The notes: a model not told the origin generated them from the letters alone. A DNA stretch of 64,000 nucleotides from Candidatus Eubacterium faecigallinarum (GCA_019115455.1 DXDN01000025.1:1-64000); one strand, 5' to 3'; shown: positions 55,610 through 63,651, counted from the first letter of the stretch. Program-made: numbers and translations.

Positions 55610-57157
55610 ATGACAAAGAAGAGAAGAAATGTTCTGGACAAGCTAAATACTTTGCTTAGGGGTAAGGATTTGAGGGTAACCTGCGGTGAGCCGTATACTG
55701 CTGTAAGGGAGTATGATTTTTCATCGTATTATCCCGAGGATAAGTATATCAGATATCAGGATGTTCCTGACGGGAAAGTCTTTGACATAAGAGATTTCGG
55801 CGCAGATACCGGCAGTACGGATAATTCAGATGCTATAAATCAGGCGGTTGACGCTGCAAGCACCGTAAGCGGAACAGTTCTTATAAGCGGCGGCGATTAT
55901 CTTTCCGGTACTGTGGTTCTTAAATCCGGGGTTACGCTTTTTATTGATAAAAATTCTTCCGTTACTGCAAGACCTGACGGCGAAAATCTGCGGGAAAAGT
56001 CGGCGCTGATGTATGCTGAAAATGTCAGCGACATTAGGCTGACCGGCGGCGGAAGGCTTAACGGCAACGGCAATCTTTTCGGCAGGGAGCCTGTGGCGCC
56101 GTGCAATAACACAAAGCCTGCCGAGTATATCGACGTTATTGAGATGCGCCGCGATTACCGCTCTCAGCTGCGTTTTGCTCATCCCTCAAAGTATGGCTGT
56201 CTGATCTATTTTAAGGATTGCAGAAATATTATGGTAGATAATTTTATTATAGAAAACAGCGCTTACTGGAGTTTTAAGCTGTCAAACTGCGACGGAGTAA
56301 AAATAACCGATTTTGTTATAAATAATAACCGCAACGTTGCCAATGCCGACGGTATTGATATTGCCGGTACCAGTAATGTTATAATTGACCACTGCTTTAT
56401 TTCTACTGCCGATGACGGCATAGTTATGAAAAATGCGTCCTGGCTCTTGAATCATAATAAAATGAGCAACATCAAGATAACAAACTGCGAAATTATCAGC
56501 AGAACCAACGCAGTTAAGGTGGGCACGGAAACTACATATGATATCAGCGACATAACAATAAGCGATTGTAAATTGTTTATGACCGACCTTTATCCGGGCA
56601 GCGTCAGCGGTATTTCGCTGGAGGCGTGTGACGGAACGGCGCTCAGTAATATCAGAATCAACAATATTACTATGGACAGATGCACCTGCCCAATTTTTAT
56701 AAGGCTTGGTAACAGAAACCGTGCCAAAACAGTGAACGCTCAGAGTGCCAACGCCATTGAATTTGGTGCCAAGGCGAGTAAAGGCGGAGAGCTTGACAAA
56801 AAGATTTTTAACTCCAAAAGCAGTATCAGCGATATATTGATTACAAATATCTCTGCCTCAGGGGTTGAAATACCGATAATAATAGCCGGATACAGGCAGG
56901 GCGGCAGAATTAAAAGAGTCGAAAACGTGATTTTGAGGAATATTGAGCTTGAATACGCCGATATTCCCGAAACCGTTGACAGAAGACTTTTTATACCTGA
57001 ATATGCGAAAGAATATCCCGAATGCTGGCGATTCAGAAATCTTCCTGCCTATGCTCTGTGGATCAGGCATGCGTCAAATATTCAGACTCAAAACTTTGTT
57101 TGCCGCCATCCGCGTAAAACATGGAAAAAAGAAACAATATATCTTGATGTTATATAA
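55610..57157 (+). CDS. Glycoside hydrolase family 28 (polygalacturonase-like)
   Basis: A 515-residue right-handed beta-helix enzyme predicted to cleave galacturonan or a related glycan. The early VFDIRDFGADTGSTDNSDAI is a pectinase hallmark. Likely catalytic Asp residues are D247 (NADGIDI) and D268/D269 (STADDGIV). The usual G-H-G segment is replaced by SRTNAVKVGTE, seen in GH28 branches acting on other linkages. No signal peptide, so likely intracellular and acting on imported oligomers. ATG 55610 is chosen with a weak GGTG site, because ATG 55565 lies in the palindrome. Monocistronic as far as seen. Confidence 0.82.
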   Translation: MTKKRRNVLDKLNTLLRGKDLRVTCGEPYTAVREYDFSSYYPEDKYIRYQDVPDGKVFDIRDFGADTGSTDNSDAINQAVDAASTVSGTVLISGGDYLSGTVVLKSGVTLFIDKNSSVTARPDGENLREKSALMYAENVSDIRLTGGGRLNGNGNLFGREPVAPCNNTKPAEYIDVIEMRRDYRSQLRFAHPSKYGCLIYFKDCRNIMVDNFIIENSAYWSFKLSNCDGVKITDFVINNNRNVANADGIDIAGTSNVIIDHCFISTADDGIVMKNASWLLNHNKMSNIKITNCEIISRTNAVKVGTETTYDISDITISDCKLFMTDLYPGSVSGISLEACDGTALSNIRINNITMDRCTCPIFIRLGNRNRAKTVNAQSANAIEFGAKASKGGELDKKIFNSKSSISDILITNISASGVEIPIIIAGYRQGGRIKRVENVILRNIELEYADIPETVDRRLFIPEYAKEYPECWRFRNLPAYALWIRHASNIQTQNFVCRHPRKTWKKETIYLDVI

Positions 57158-57181
57158 TTAATTATTTATATTAAAAAATTA

Positions 57182-57210
57182 TTGACTTATTACGCTCAAT
57201 TAAATATAAT
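57182..57210 (+). promoter_or_regulatory. Sigma-A promoter upstream of the Mn2+ riboswitch
   Basis: TTGACT at 57182 and TATAAT at 57205 are separated by 17 bp, which places the start just before the aptamer. Confidence 0.82.
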
Positions 57211-57216
57211 AATACA

Positions 57217-57321
57217 GAAAAAGGGAGTAGTTTGCATTTTATTTTGATAAAATGATGTGCTGGTCGTCAATACGGGAAACCCGGTCAGCGCTACACTGAT
57301 TGCAGTTAAAACGAGACTTTT
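57217..57321 (+). ncRNA. yybP-ykoY manganese riboswitch aptamer
   Basis: Conserved features of this class appear in order: AAAGGGAGTAG at 57220-57230, a variable hairpin (CATTTTA/TAAAATG), GTCGTCAATACG at 57263-57274, the GGGAAACCC hairpin, CCGGTCAG at 57281, and ACGAGAC at 57311-57317. These match, from memory, the Lactococcus lactis yybP-ykoY element, with its AAAGGGGAGUAGC start, GUCGUCAAU-bearing loop and CAAGACCUU end. Known members bind Mn2+ and turn on metal-efflux genes. The 3' strand is also part of a terminator hairpin. Confidence 0.82.
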
Positions 57322-57350
57322 GTCACTTGGTGATGAGGTCTCGTTTTTAA
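57308..57350 (+). terminator. Riboswitch expression-platform terminator
   Basis: AAAACGAGAC at 57308-57317 pairs with GTCTCGTTTT at 57338-57347, followed by more T and A residues. It shares the conserved ACGAGAC strand with the aptamer, so ligand binding should prevent the hairpin and allow read-through. Confidence 0.85.
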
Positions 57351-57418
57351 AAATTACGCAGCCATTTTTTGCCCGGCAACGGGCTGATTATAGGATTATA
57401 GTAAAAGGAGAAATGAAA

Positions 57419-58597
57419 ATGGTAGAAACAATTCTGATGAACTCATCTGTTTTGTCAGATTTTGCCAATTTGTTTTCCAACGTGCTCAACATTGAATGGA
57501 GAATGGTTTTAATGTGGGCAGTAGGCGGAATACTTATCTTTTTGGCAATCAAAAAGCAGATGGAACCGACATTACTTTTGCCTATGGGCTTTGGTACAAT
57601 CCTTGTAAATCTTCCGATGTCAGGCGCAATTACGCAGGATGCGGAGGCGGTGCTCAAGGGGCTTGAGTCAAACGGACCTCTGACAGAGCTTTTTAATGCA
57701 GGTATCGCAAACGAGCTTTTCCCGCTTCTTCTGTTTATCGGTATCGGCGCTATGATAGATTTCGGACCGCTGCTTAAGAACCCGTGGCTTATGCTTTTCG
57801 GTGCCGCAGCTCAGTTCGGTATCTTCTTCACATTCTTTGTAGCAAGCTTCTTCTTCGATGTAAACGACGCTGCGTCAATTGCTATTATCGGTGCTGCTGA
57901 CGGTCCTACATCTATTTTCGTTGCTAACGAGCTTGGTTCAAAGTATCTCGGCGCAATCATGGTAGCCGCTTACTCTTACATGGCTCTTGTTCCGATTGTT
58001 CAGCCGCCTGTAATCAGGGCTGTAACAACCAAGAAAGAGCGCAGAATCAGAATGAAATATAAACCCGGTGAGGTTTCAAAAACCACAAAGATTCTCTTCC
58101 CGATCGTTGTAACCATTATCGCCGGTCTTGTTGCTCCGAAGTCAGTTGCACTTGTAGGCTTCCTGATGTTCGGTAACCTTATCAGAGAGTGCGGCGTGCT
58201 CAATCAGCTTTCCGAAACAGCTCAGAACGCTCTTGCTAACCTGATTACAATACTTCTCGGTATCACAGTTGCTTCTCAGATGCACTACGAGCAGTTCGTA
58301 CAATGGGATACTATCCTCATTCTTGCTCTCGGACTTGTAGCATTTGTATTCGATACCGTAGGCGGTGTTCTGTTTGCTAAGGTTATCAATATTTTCCTTA
58401 AGGGCGACAAGAAGATTAATCCTATGATCGGCGCGGCAGGTATTTCCGCATTCCCGATGAGCGGACGTGTTGTAAACCAGATGGGACTTAAGGAGGATAA
58501 TCAGAACTTCCTTCTTATGCAGTCAATCAGTGTAAACGTATCAGGTCAGATCGCTTCCGTAATCGCAGGCGGACTTATCCTGACACTCGTATCATAA
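57419..58597 (+). CDS. OadB-like sodium-translocating decarboxylase beta-subunit family membrane protein
   Basis: A 392-residue polytopic membrane protein of the oxaloacetate/glutaconyl-CoA/methylmalonyl-CoA decarboxylase beta-subunit family, which pumps Na+. Key Klebsiella OadB positions appear kept: D161 in GAADGPTS (D203), N334 and G338 in NPMIG (N373, G377), S343 (S382) and R350 (R389). The usual C-terminal HAMGPNVAG reads QSISVNVSG. No carboxytransferase alpha or biotin protein gene adjoins it; a small partner gene follows. It sits behind a Mn2+ riboswitch, so a cation-transport role is possible. ATG 57419 is chosen for AAGGAG spacing (8 nt); ATG 57413 is too close. Confidence 0.85.
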   Translation: MVETILMNSSVLSDFANLFSNVLNIEWRMVLMWAVGGILIFLAIKKQMEPTLLLPMGFGTILVNLPMSGAITQDAEAVLKGLESNGPLTELFNAGIANELFPLLLFIGIGAMIDFGPLLKNPWLMLFGAAAQFGIFFTFFVASFFFDVNDAASIAIIGAADGPTSIFVANELGSKYLGAIMVAAYSYMALVPIVQPPVIRAVTTKKERRIRMKYKPGEVSKTTKILFPIVVTIIAGLVAPKSVALVGFLMFGNLIRECGVLNQLSETAQNALANLITILLGITVASQMHYEQFVQWDTILILALGLVAFVFDTVGGVLFAKVINIFLKGDKKINPMIGAAGISAFPMSGRVVNQMGLKEDNQNFLLMQSISVNVSGQIASVIAGGLILTLVS

Positions 58598-58615
58598 CAG
58601 GAGGTTATTGGGCAT

Positions 58616-58810
58616 ATGTATAATTTGTTAATGACTGTTCTCATGGCAGTATCAATTAATGCCGACAGCTGGAAGAACTCCCTGCCGGTTGTGCTTTTCG
58701 GTATGGTCGGTATTTTCATTGTAATCGGCGTTATTGTTCTTTTAACTTATCTGCTTAATAAGGTAACCTCAAAATCCTCAAAAAAGAAGGATAAGAACAA
58801 GGACGAATAA
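58616..58810 (+). CDS. Small membrane protein, OadG-like
   Basis: A 64-residue protein with one membrane helix (about 24-48, LPVVLFGMVGIFIVIGVIVL region) and a Lys-rich cytosolic tail. The layout resembles the gamma subunit of Na+-pumping decarboxylases, which stabilises the alpha-beta complex. It begins 19 bp after the OadB-like gene with AGGAGG and is surely co-transcribed. The zinc-binding His-rich tail of classical OadG is absent; here the tail is only basic. Confidence 0.7.
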   Translation: MYNLLMTVLMAVSINADSWKNSLPVVLFGMVGIFIVIGVIVLLTYLLNKVTSKSSKKKDKNKDE

Positions 58811-58862
58811 GCTTCGCAACCAGCGGTTGACAGAAAAATAACCTTATGTAAACTCAAATATG

Positions 58863-58891
58863 TGGACATTTTGCCGATTAAAGGGTAAAAT
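58863..58891 (+). promoter_or_regulatory. Promoter of the XRE regulator-PepSY pair
   Basis: TGGACA at 58863 and TAAAAT at 58886 are separated by 17 bp. Confidence 0.6.
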
Positions 58892-58920
58892 GAGATTATC
58901 AAACAGAAAGGAATTTTGAT

Positions 58921-59538
58921 ATGAACTTATTGACAGCAAACAGACTGCAGCAGCTCAGAAAAATGAATGGGTACAGCCAGGAAGTCCTTGCCGAAAAGCT
59001 TGGAATTAGTCGTCAGTCCATTTCAAAATGGGAACGTGCCGAAGCATCTCCCGAAATTGATAATCTTATGGCTCTGGCTAAAATATACGGCATCACCGTT
59101 GACGAATTGCTTGATACAAGTAATGATAAGGTGGTAGTCGCGAATACTAATAAGAAGGACAGGGATATTAAAGGAAAGCTGAAATCACTTCTTTCAAAAG
59201 CTAACGATTTCGGTATTTATCCGAATGTCGCAAAGGCTCTTTTGATATTCCCGTTCCCGATTATCTTAGTTATTCTTTATATTGCACTGTCAATGATATT
59301 TGATATATGGCATCCTCTTTGGATAGTATTTCTGACACTGCCTATGTATTACAGATTTGCTATCGCCTGTAAGGCTAACAATAAAAAAGTATTTATGCTT
59401 TTGATGCCTGTTCCGGAATTCATTGTAACTGTATTTTTACTTCTCGGAATTTTGACCGGTGCCTGGGGCTATGCATGTATATTATTTATAATCATTCCTC
59501 TTTACTATTGGTTAGCTATGTTTATAAAAAGTAAATAA
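58921..59538 (+). CDS. XRE-family regulator with C-terminal membrane segments
   Basis: A 205-residue protein. Residues about 6-62 form a Cro/CI helix-turn-helix (RLQQLRKMNGYSQEVLAEKL, SRQSISKWERAEASPEI). After a linker of about 30 residues come three or four membrane helices (about 105-130, 135-150, 160-180 and 182-200). Membrane-tethered XRE regulators of this plan are common in Clostridia and often sense envelope or peptide stress. AAAGGAA precedes ATG 58921. It is followed 21 bp later by a PepSY protein, likely its functional partner. Confidence 0.82.
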   Translation: MNLLTANRLQQLRKMNGYSQEVLAEKLGISRQSISKWERAEASPEIDNLMALAKIYGITVDELLDTSNDKVVVANTNKKDRDIKGKLKSLLSKANDFGIYPNVAKALLIFPFPIILVILYIALSMIFDIWHPLWIVFLTLPMYYRFAIACKANNKKVFMLLMPVPEFIVTVFLLLGILTGAWGYACILFIIIPLYYWLAMFIKSK

Positions 59539-59559
59539 ACCTTGGAAAGGAAGATTTTT

Positions 59560-60051
59560 ATGAATAAGAGTGAAAAAAAGGTTATTACCATTATCGCACT
59601 TGTAATCGTAGTTTGTATTGCCGCTGTTACTGCTGTGGCATTTGCTAACAGACAAAACAGTATGGTGCAAAAGAATGAGAGTTTCAACGGTACCGTTCAG
59701 AGCAGCACAATTACAGGCGGCGCTTTGAGTACTACCGCATCAAACACTGCCGGCAGTGACACGACGGTCGCTTCCCAGCAGTCCGCTTCTTCAGCAGGGG
59801 ATGTTTCATCATCCGCAGCCCAGCAGGCTGCTGCTCAGATTACTATCGATCAGGCTAAGAGTATCGCCCTGAACGACAGTAAAGCTGACCAGAACGCTGT
59901 AGTTTTTGAAAAGCAGAAGCTTGATTTTGAGCACGGCGTATACGAATACGAAATTGAATTTCACGATTCAGCAACGGAATACGAGTATGAAATTAACGCC
60001 CAGACAGGCGATATAATTTCCAGATCTTCCGAACCGTATGATTTTCATTAA
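59560..60051 (+). CDS. PepSY-domain membrane-anchored protein
   Basis: A 163-residue protein with an N-terminal signal anchor (about 8-31), an extracytoplasmic linker rich in Ser, Thr, Ala and Gly (about 45-95), and one PepSY domain (about 98-163). The domain has ITIDQAKSIALNDSKADQ, YEYEIEF and YEINAQTGDIIS. PepSY domains occur in secreted inhibitors and sensors of proteases. ATG 59560 follows GGAAAGG; an ATG 18 bp upstream is less well placed. Co-transcribed with the XRE regulator and closed by a terminator. Confidence 0.82.
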   Translation: MNKSEKKVITIIALVIVVCIAAVTAVAFANRQNSMVQKNESFNGTVQSSTITGGALSTTASNTAGSDTTVASQQSASSAGDVSSSAAQQAAAQITIDQAKSIALNDSKADQNAVVFEKQKLDFEHGVYEYEIEFHDSATEYEYEINAQTGDIISRSSEPYDFH

Positions 60052-60066
60052 TCTAAATAAAACAAT

Positions 60067-60097
60067 AAAAGGCTGTGAATAATCACAGCCTTTTTAT
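60067..60097. terminator. Bidirectional terminator between the PepSY and dtxR-type genes
   Basis: AAAAGGCTGTGA at 60067-60078 pairs with TCACAGCCTTTT from 60083, with T-tracts on both strands. It serves both convergent genes. Confidence 0.88.
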
Positions 60098-60102
60098 TTT
60101 AG

Positions 60103-60477
60103 TTATTTCTGATTAAGTTGAGCGGCAAGCTTTTTTATGGCTTCAAAGCTTTCGTTGCTGATTATGTGTTCCATTTTGCAGGCGTCGTCCACTGCTGTTT
60201 GAGAATCAACTCCCAGACTTATGAGCCAGTCGGATATCGTAGTGTGACGCTCATACATTTTCTCGGCAATCTCAAGTCCGCTCTCCAGCAGGGTAATATA
60301 TCCGTTTTCGTCCACATCAATGTAACCGTTTTGCCTTAAGTTCTTCATCGCCACGCTGACGCTGGGTTTGGAGAATTCCAGCTCGTTTGCTATGTCAATA
60401 GACCGAACAAGCCCTTTCTTGTTTTTTATCATCAGTATTGTTTCCAGATAATTTTCTGCGGATTCATGAATCTTCAT
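60103..60477 (-). CDS. DtxR-family iron-dependent transcriptional regulator
   Basis: A 124-residue repressor with an N-terminal winged helix (RSIDIANELEFSKPSVSVAM) and a dimerisation/metal domain holding DACKMEHIIS. The C-x2-E-H pattern matches the Fe2+ site of DtxR/IdeR (C102, E105, H106) better than the Glu set of MntR. The SH3-like third domain is absent, as in the short clostridial group. It is divergent from feoA, and palindromes beside feo suggest it represses iron uptake when Fe2+ is sufficient. The ATG at 60477 is kept for the conserved HESAENYLETI start. Confidence 0.9.
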   Translation of the reverse strand: MKIHESAENYLETILMIKNKKGLVRSIDIANELEFSKPSVSVAMKNLRQNGYIDVDENGYITLLESGLEIAEKMYERHTTISDWLISLGVDSQTAVDDACKMEHIISNESFEAIKKLAAQLNQK

Positions 60478-60518
60478 GCCGTCACGCTCACATTCTTTAA
60501 TTTAATTATATTTTATTC

Positions 60519-60547
60519 ATTATATCATTTTAGTATGTCATTTTCAA
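60519..60547 (-). promoter_or_regulatory. Sigma-A promoter of the DtxR-type regulator gene
   Basis: On the minus strand TTGAAA and TATAAT are separated by 17 bp, 41 bp before the start codon. Confidence 0.78.
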
Positions 60548-60605
60548 TAACGGCAGGGCATATAATTATTGTGTAAAAATATTTGAAATATTTAAATTTT
60601 TATTA

Positions 60606-60657
60606 TTGACAAAATAGTTAGCTAATGCTAACATATACGCGATTAGTAAAGGCTAAC
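60606..60657 (+). promoter_or_regulatory. feo promoter with two DtxR-type operator sites
   Basis: TTGACA at 60606 and TAACAT at 60629 are 17 bp apart. GTTAGC-taat-GCTAAC (60617-60632) overlaps spacer and -10. A weaker copy with the same 6-4-6 layout, ATTAGT-aaag-GCTAAC, lies at 60642-60657. Both resemble DtxR half-sites (TTAG...CTAA). Confidence 0.75.
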
Positions 60658-60727
60658 TAAAAACATACATCAGACGAGCCAAGTCATATGTTAAATTGAT
60701 TTGACTCTGGACAGAAAGCGGAGAAAA

Positions 60728-60949
60728 ATGAAAACACTCAAACAGATTAAAATAGGCAAAAGTGCAACTGTAGTTAAGCTGCACGGAGAAGGCGCCTTGA
60801 AAAGAAGAATTATGGATATGGGCATTACCAAGGGAGTAAACGTCTATGTCCGCAAGGCTGCACCGCTGGGCGACCCCATTGAAGTTACTGTTAGAGGTTA
60901 TGAGCTTACACTCAGAAAGGCAGACGCCGATATGATTGAGGTTAAATAA
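60728..60949 (+). CDS. feoA: Ferrous iron transport protein A
   Basis: A 73-residue SH3-like cytosolic protein that assists FeoB in Fe2+ uptake. Typical features are GALKRRIMDMGITKGV and APLGDPIEVTVRGYELTLRKADA. ATG 60728 follows GCGGAG; the ORF extends 27 bp upstream without a site. Only one feoA is present, 106 bp before feoB; the gap contains a further operator-like palindrome. Confidence 0.93.
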   Translation: MKTLKQIKIGKSATVVKLHGEGALKRRIMDMGITKGVNVYVRKAAPLGDPIEVTVRGYELTLRKADADMIEVK

Positions 60950-60998
60950 AAATCACTTCATATTATACAGATAGCGAAATGATATAGGACAGTTACAG

Positions 60999-61014
60999 GT
61001 TAGCAGCCACTAAC
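60999..61014 (+). promoter_or_regulatory. Third DtxR-type operator-like palindrome, before feoB
   Basis: GTTAGC-agcc-ACTAAC has the same 6-4-6 layout as the sites before feoA. A TATAAG at 61018 might serve as a -10 for a feoB-proximal promoter. Confidence 0.6.
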
Positions 61015-61055
61015 TCATATAAGACAGTGTGATAAATTAGTGAAGGGAATTACAT

Positions 61056-63458
61056 ATGGAAATCAAAATCGCTCTTGCAGGTAATCCGAATTGCGGAAAG
61101 ACTACACTTTTTAATGCGCTGACAGGCTCAAATCAGTTTGTCGGTAACTGGCCGGGTGTTACTGTTGAAAAAAAGGAAGGCAGGCTGAAAAAAGACCAAA
61201 ATGTTATTGTTACGGACCTGCCCGGAGTCTATTCTCTTTCTCCGTATACCCTTGAGGAGGTAGTCGCCCGAAATTATCTTGTCGACGAGCGGCCCGACGC
61301 CATTTTAAATATAATTGACGCAACTAATCTTGAGAGAAATCTGTATCTTACAACTCAGCTTATTGAACTGGGCATTCCGGTGGTTGCGGCTCTTAATATG
61401 ATGGATATAGTGAAAAAGAACGGCGACAGAATACGTATTGACGAACTATCACGCCGTATCGGCTGCCCGATTGTTGAGATATCCGCCTTGAAGATGACGG
61501 GTATTGACGAGGCTGCTCAGGCGGCGACAGAGGCGGCAAGGTCTCATAAAACCGCAAAGCTACAGACATTTTCCGCCACAGTGGAAAATGTTATTTCCGA
61601 TATAGAAAAAATCGCCCTTCATGGAGTACCCGCTGTGCAGAAGCGCTGGTATGCCGTTAAGGTTTTTGAGCGTGATGAAAAGGTGCTGGCAAGGCTGAAG
61701 CTTAGCACAGATACGCTAAAAAAAGTAGAGCGCCTGATAAGCGATACAGAAAAAAAGCTTGACGATGACGCCGAAAGCATTATCACAAACGAGAGATACA
61801 ACTACATAACAGATCTCATTAAAGGAGCGTATAAAAGGGCTGGCGCTGGCAAGCTTTCCACCTCGGACAAAATCGACAGAATTGTTACAAACAGATTTTT
61901 AGCGCTGCCGATATTTGTTATTGTAATGTTTCTTGTTTATTACATTTCGTGGACTACCGTGGGTACATTTGTAACTGACTGGATGAACGACGGCGTGTTC
62001 GGCGACGGCTGGCACCTGACAGGGCAGAGCCAGTACAACGACGCTATGAATGATTTCGCCGCTGAGTATATCTGGACTCAGGATGTTGTTGACACGGTTA
62101 ATGCAGCTGCGGCTGATGACGCTGTCGGCGCTAAGGAGCTTCAGTCAGCTATGACGGACGGGGATTATGCCGCTTTTGAAGAGGCATATGCTTCTTACGG
62201 AGATTCTCTTGCCAAGGACGGCTATGATATTTCCTATGCTGTTAATGATGCACTGACTTCTCAAAATGTTCCGCAGTCGCTGGATTACGGAATTTACGTG
62301 CCCGGTATACCTACCATTACAGAGCACGCCCTTGATTCAATAAACTGCGCCGACTGGCTTAAAAGTCTTGTGGTGGACGGAATCATCGGCGGTGTCGGAG
62401 CAGTTCTGGGATTTGTTCCCCAGATGCTGGTGCTCTTCATTTTGCTGGCGTTTCTTGAGGGGTGCGGATATATGTCCCGTGTTGCGTTTATCATGGACAG
62501 AATTTTCAGAAAATTCGGTCTTTCCGGCAAATCCTTTATCCCAATGCTTGTAGGCACAGGCTGTGGTGTCCCCGGTATAATGGCGAGCCGAACCATTGAA
62601 AATGAGCGCGACCGCAGAATGACTGTAATTACCACAACCTTTATACCCTGTAGTGCTAAAATGCCGGTTGTTGCGCTTATTTCCACAGTGCTTTTTCACG
62701 GCGAATGGTGGGTGGCGCCCAGCGCTTACTTTGTCGGAGTGGCGGCAGTTGTGATTTCAGGAATTATGCTTAAGAAAACACGGCTGTTTGCCGGTGATAC
62801 GGCGCCGTTTGTAATGGAGCTTCCGGCATATCATATGCCCACGGCAGGCAATGTGCTTCGTTCAATGTGGGAGCGCGCCTCGTCATTTATAAAAAAAGCA
62901 GGAACGGTCATTTTGATTGCGACGGTGTTCGTGTGGGTAGCGTCTCATTTCGGAAAGCTGGAAAACGGCGGTATCGGATTTGATACTGATATGCAGCTGG
63001 AATCATCACTGCTCGGTATTATCGGTAACGCTATAAAGACGATATTTATACCGCTGGGCTTCGGAAATATAAAAGCCGCTATTGCCACGATTATGGGACT
63101 CGTCGCTAAGGAAGAGGTTGTCGGAGTATTCGGAGTGCTTGATTTTGAAGAGTTCACTCCCGTGGCTGGTTATTCATTTTTGGTATTCAATCTGCTTTGC
63201 GCCCCGTGCTGTGCCGCAATGTCAGCAATCAGAAGAGAAATGAACAGCGCCAAATGGACTCTCTTTGCCATCGGCTATCAGTGTGTTTTTGCTTATGCTG
63301 TATCCTTTATGATTTATCAGTTTGGTATGCTGTTTATCGGTCAGGCAGATATTCTCGGAGTAATAGCGGCGGTAGTTGTTCTCGGCTTTATGATTTATAT
63401 GCTGGTTCGTCCGCAGAAAAAATACAATAAGCCGACGGTCAGAGCGGTTGACGCATAA
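61056..63458 (+). CDS. feoB: Ferrous iron transporter FeoB
   Basis: An 800-residue membrane transporter for Fe2+. The N-terminal G domain has GNPNCGKTT (9-17), DLPGVYSL (G3) and NMMD (G4), followed by a helical regulatory domain. The membrane part shows the two Gate motifs, SFIPMLVGTGCGVPG with its Cys and CAPCCAAMSAI. Between the first helix (about 280-305) and GIIGGVGAVLGFVPQ lies an extracytoplasmic stretch of about 110 residues (roughly 312-420), much longer than in E. coli FeoB. AAGGGA precedes ATG 61056. Followed by a Cys-rich small protein. Confidence 0.95.
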   Translation: MEIKIALAGNPNCGKTTLFNALTGSNQFVGNWPGVTVEKKEGRLKKDQNVIVTDLPGVYSLSPYTLEEVVARNYLVDERPDAILNIIDATNLERNLYLTTQLIELGIPVVAALNMMDIVKKNGDRIRIDELSRRIGCPIVEISALKMTGIDEAAQAATEAARSHKTAKLQTFSATVENVISDIEKIALHGVPAVQKRWYAVKVFERDEKVLARLKLSTDTLKKVERLISDTEKKLDDDAESIITNERYNYITDLIKGAYKRAGAGKLSTSDKIDRIVTNRFLALPIFVIVMFLVYYISWTTVGTFVTDWMNDGVFGDGWHLTGQSQYNDAMNDFAAEYIWTQDVVDTVNAAAADDAVGAKELQSAMTDGDYAAFEEAYASYGDSLAKDGYDISYAVNDALTSQNVPQSLDYGIYVPGIPTITEHALDSINCADWLKSLVVDGIIGGVGAVLGFVPQMLVLFILLAFLEGCGYMSRVAFIMDRIFRKFGLSGKSFIPMLVGTGCGVPGIMASRTIENERDRRMTVITTTFIPCSAKMPVVALISTVLFHGEWWVAPSAYFVGVAAVVISGIMLKKTRLFAGDTAPFVMELPAYHMPTAGNVLRSMWERASSFIKKAGTVILIATVFVWVASHFGKLENGGIGFDTDMQLESSLLGIIGNAIKTIFIPLGFGNIKAAIATIMGLVAKEEVVGVFGVLDFEEFTPVAGYSFLVFNLLCAPCCAAMSAIRREMNSAKWTLFAIGYQCVFAYAVSFMIYQFGMLFIGQADILGVIAAVVVLGFMIYMLVRPQKKYNKPTVRAVDA

Positions 63459-63478
63459 GGAAAGAAAAAGGTGAGGAT

Positions 63479-63643
63479 ATGTTAAATTTTATTTTTGAAA
63501 ATATTGGTACCATTGTTGTTTTTTTGATGGTGGCGGCGTCAGTGACGGCAGCCGCCGTAAAAATGGCGTCGGATAAAAAATCAGGAAAATCAGGTTGTTG
63601 CGGTGACTGCGGCAAATGCGGCGGATACTGCAACTCAAAATAA
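63479..63643 (+). CDS. FeoB-associated Cys-rich membrane protein
   Basis: A 54-residue protein with one N-terminal membrane helix (about 8-28) and a short tail containing CCGDCGKCGGYC. Such proteins commonly follow feoB in Firmicutes and are thought to act in iron delivery or, like FeoC, in regulation; the role is unproven. GGTGAGGA precedes ATG 63479, 20 bp after feoB. A terminator follows, so it ends the feo operon. Confidence 0.85.
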   Translation: MLNFIFENIGTIVVFLMVAASVTAAAVKMASDKKSGKSGCCGDCGKCGGYCNSK

Positions 63644-63651
63644 AAGTGGAA

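Noticed and set aside
59685-59840. Ser/Thr/Ala-rich repeats in the PepSY gene, considered as a DNA repeat array.
   Set aside because: At DNA level there is no regular unit; it is a low-complexity protein linker.
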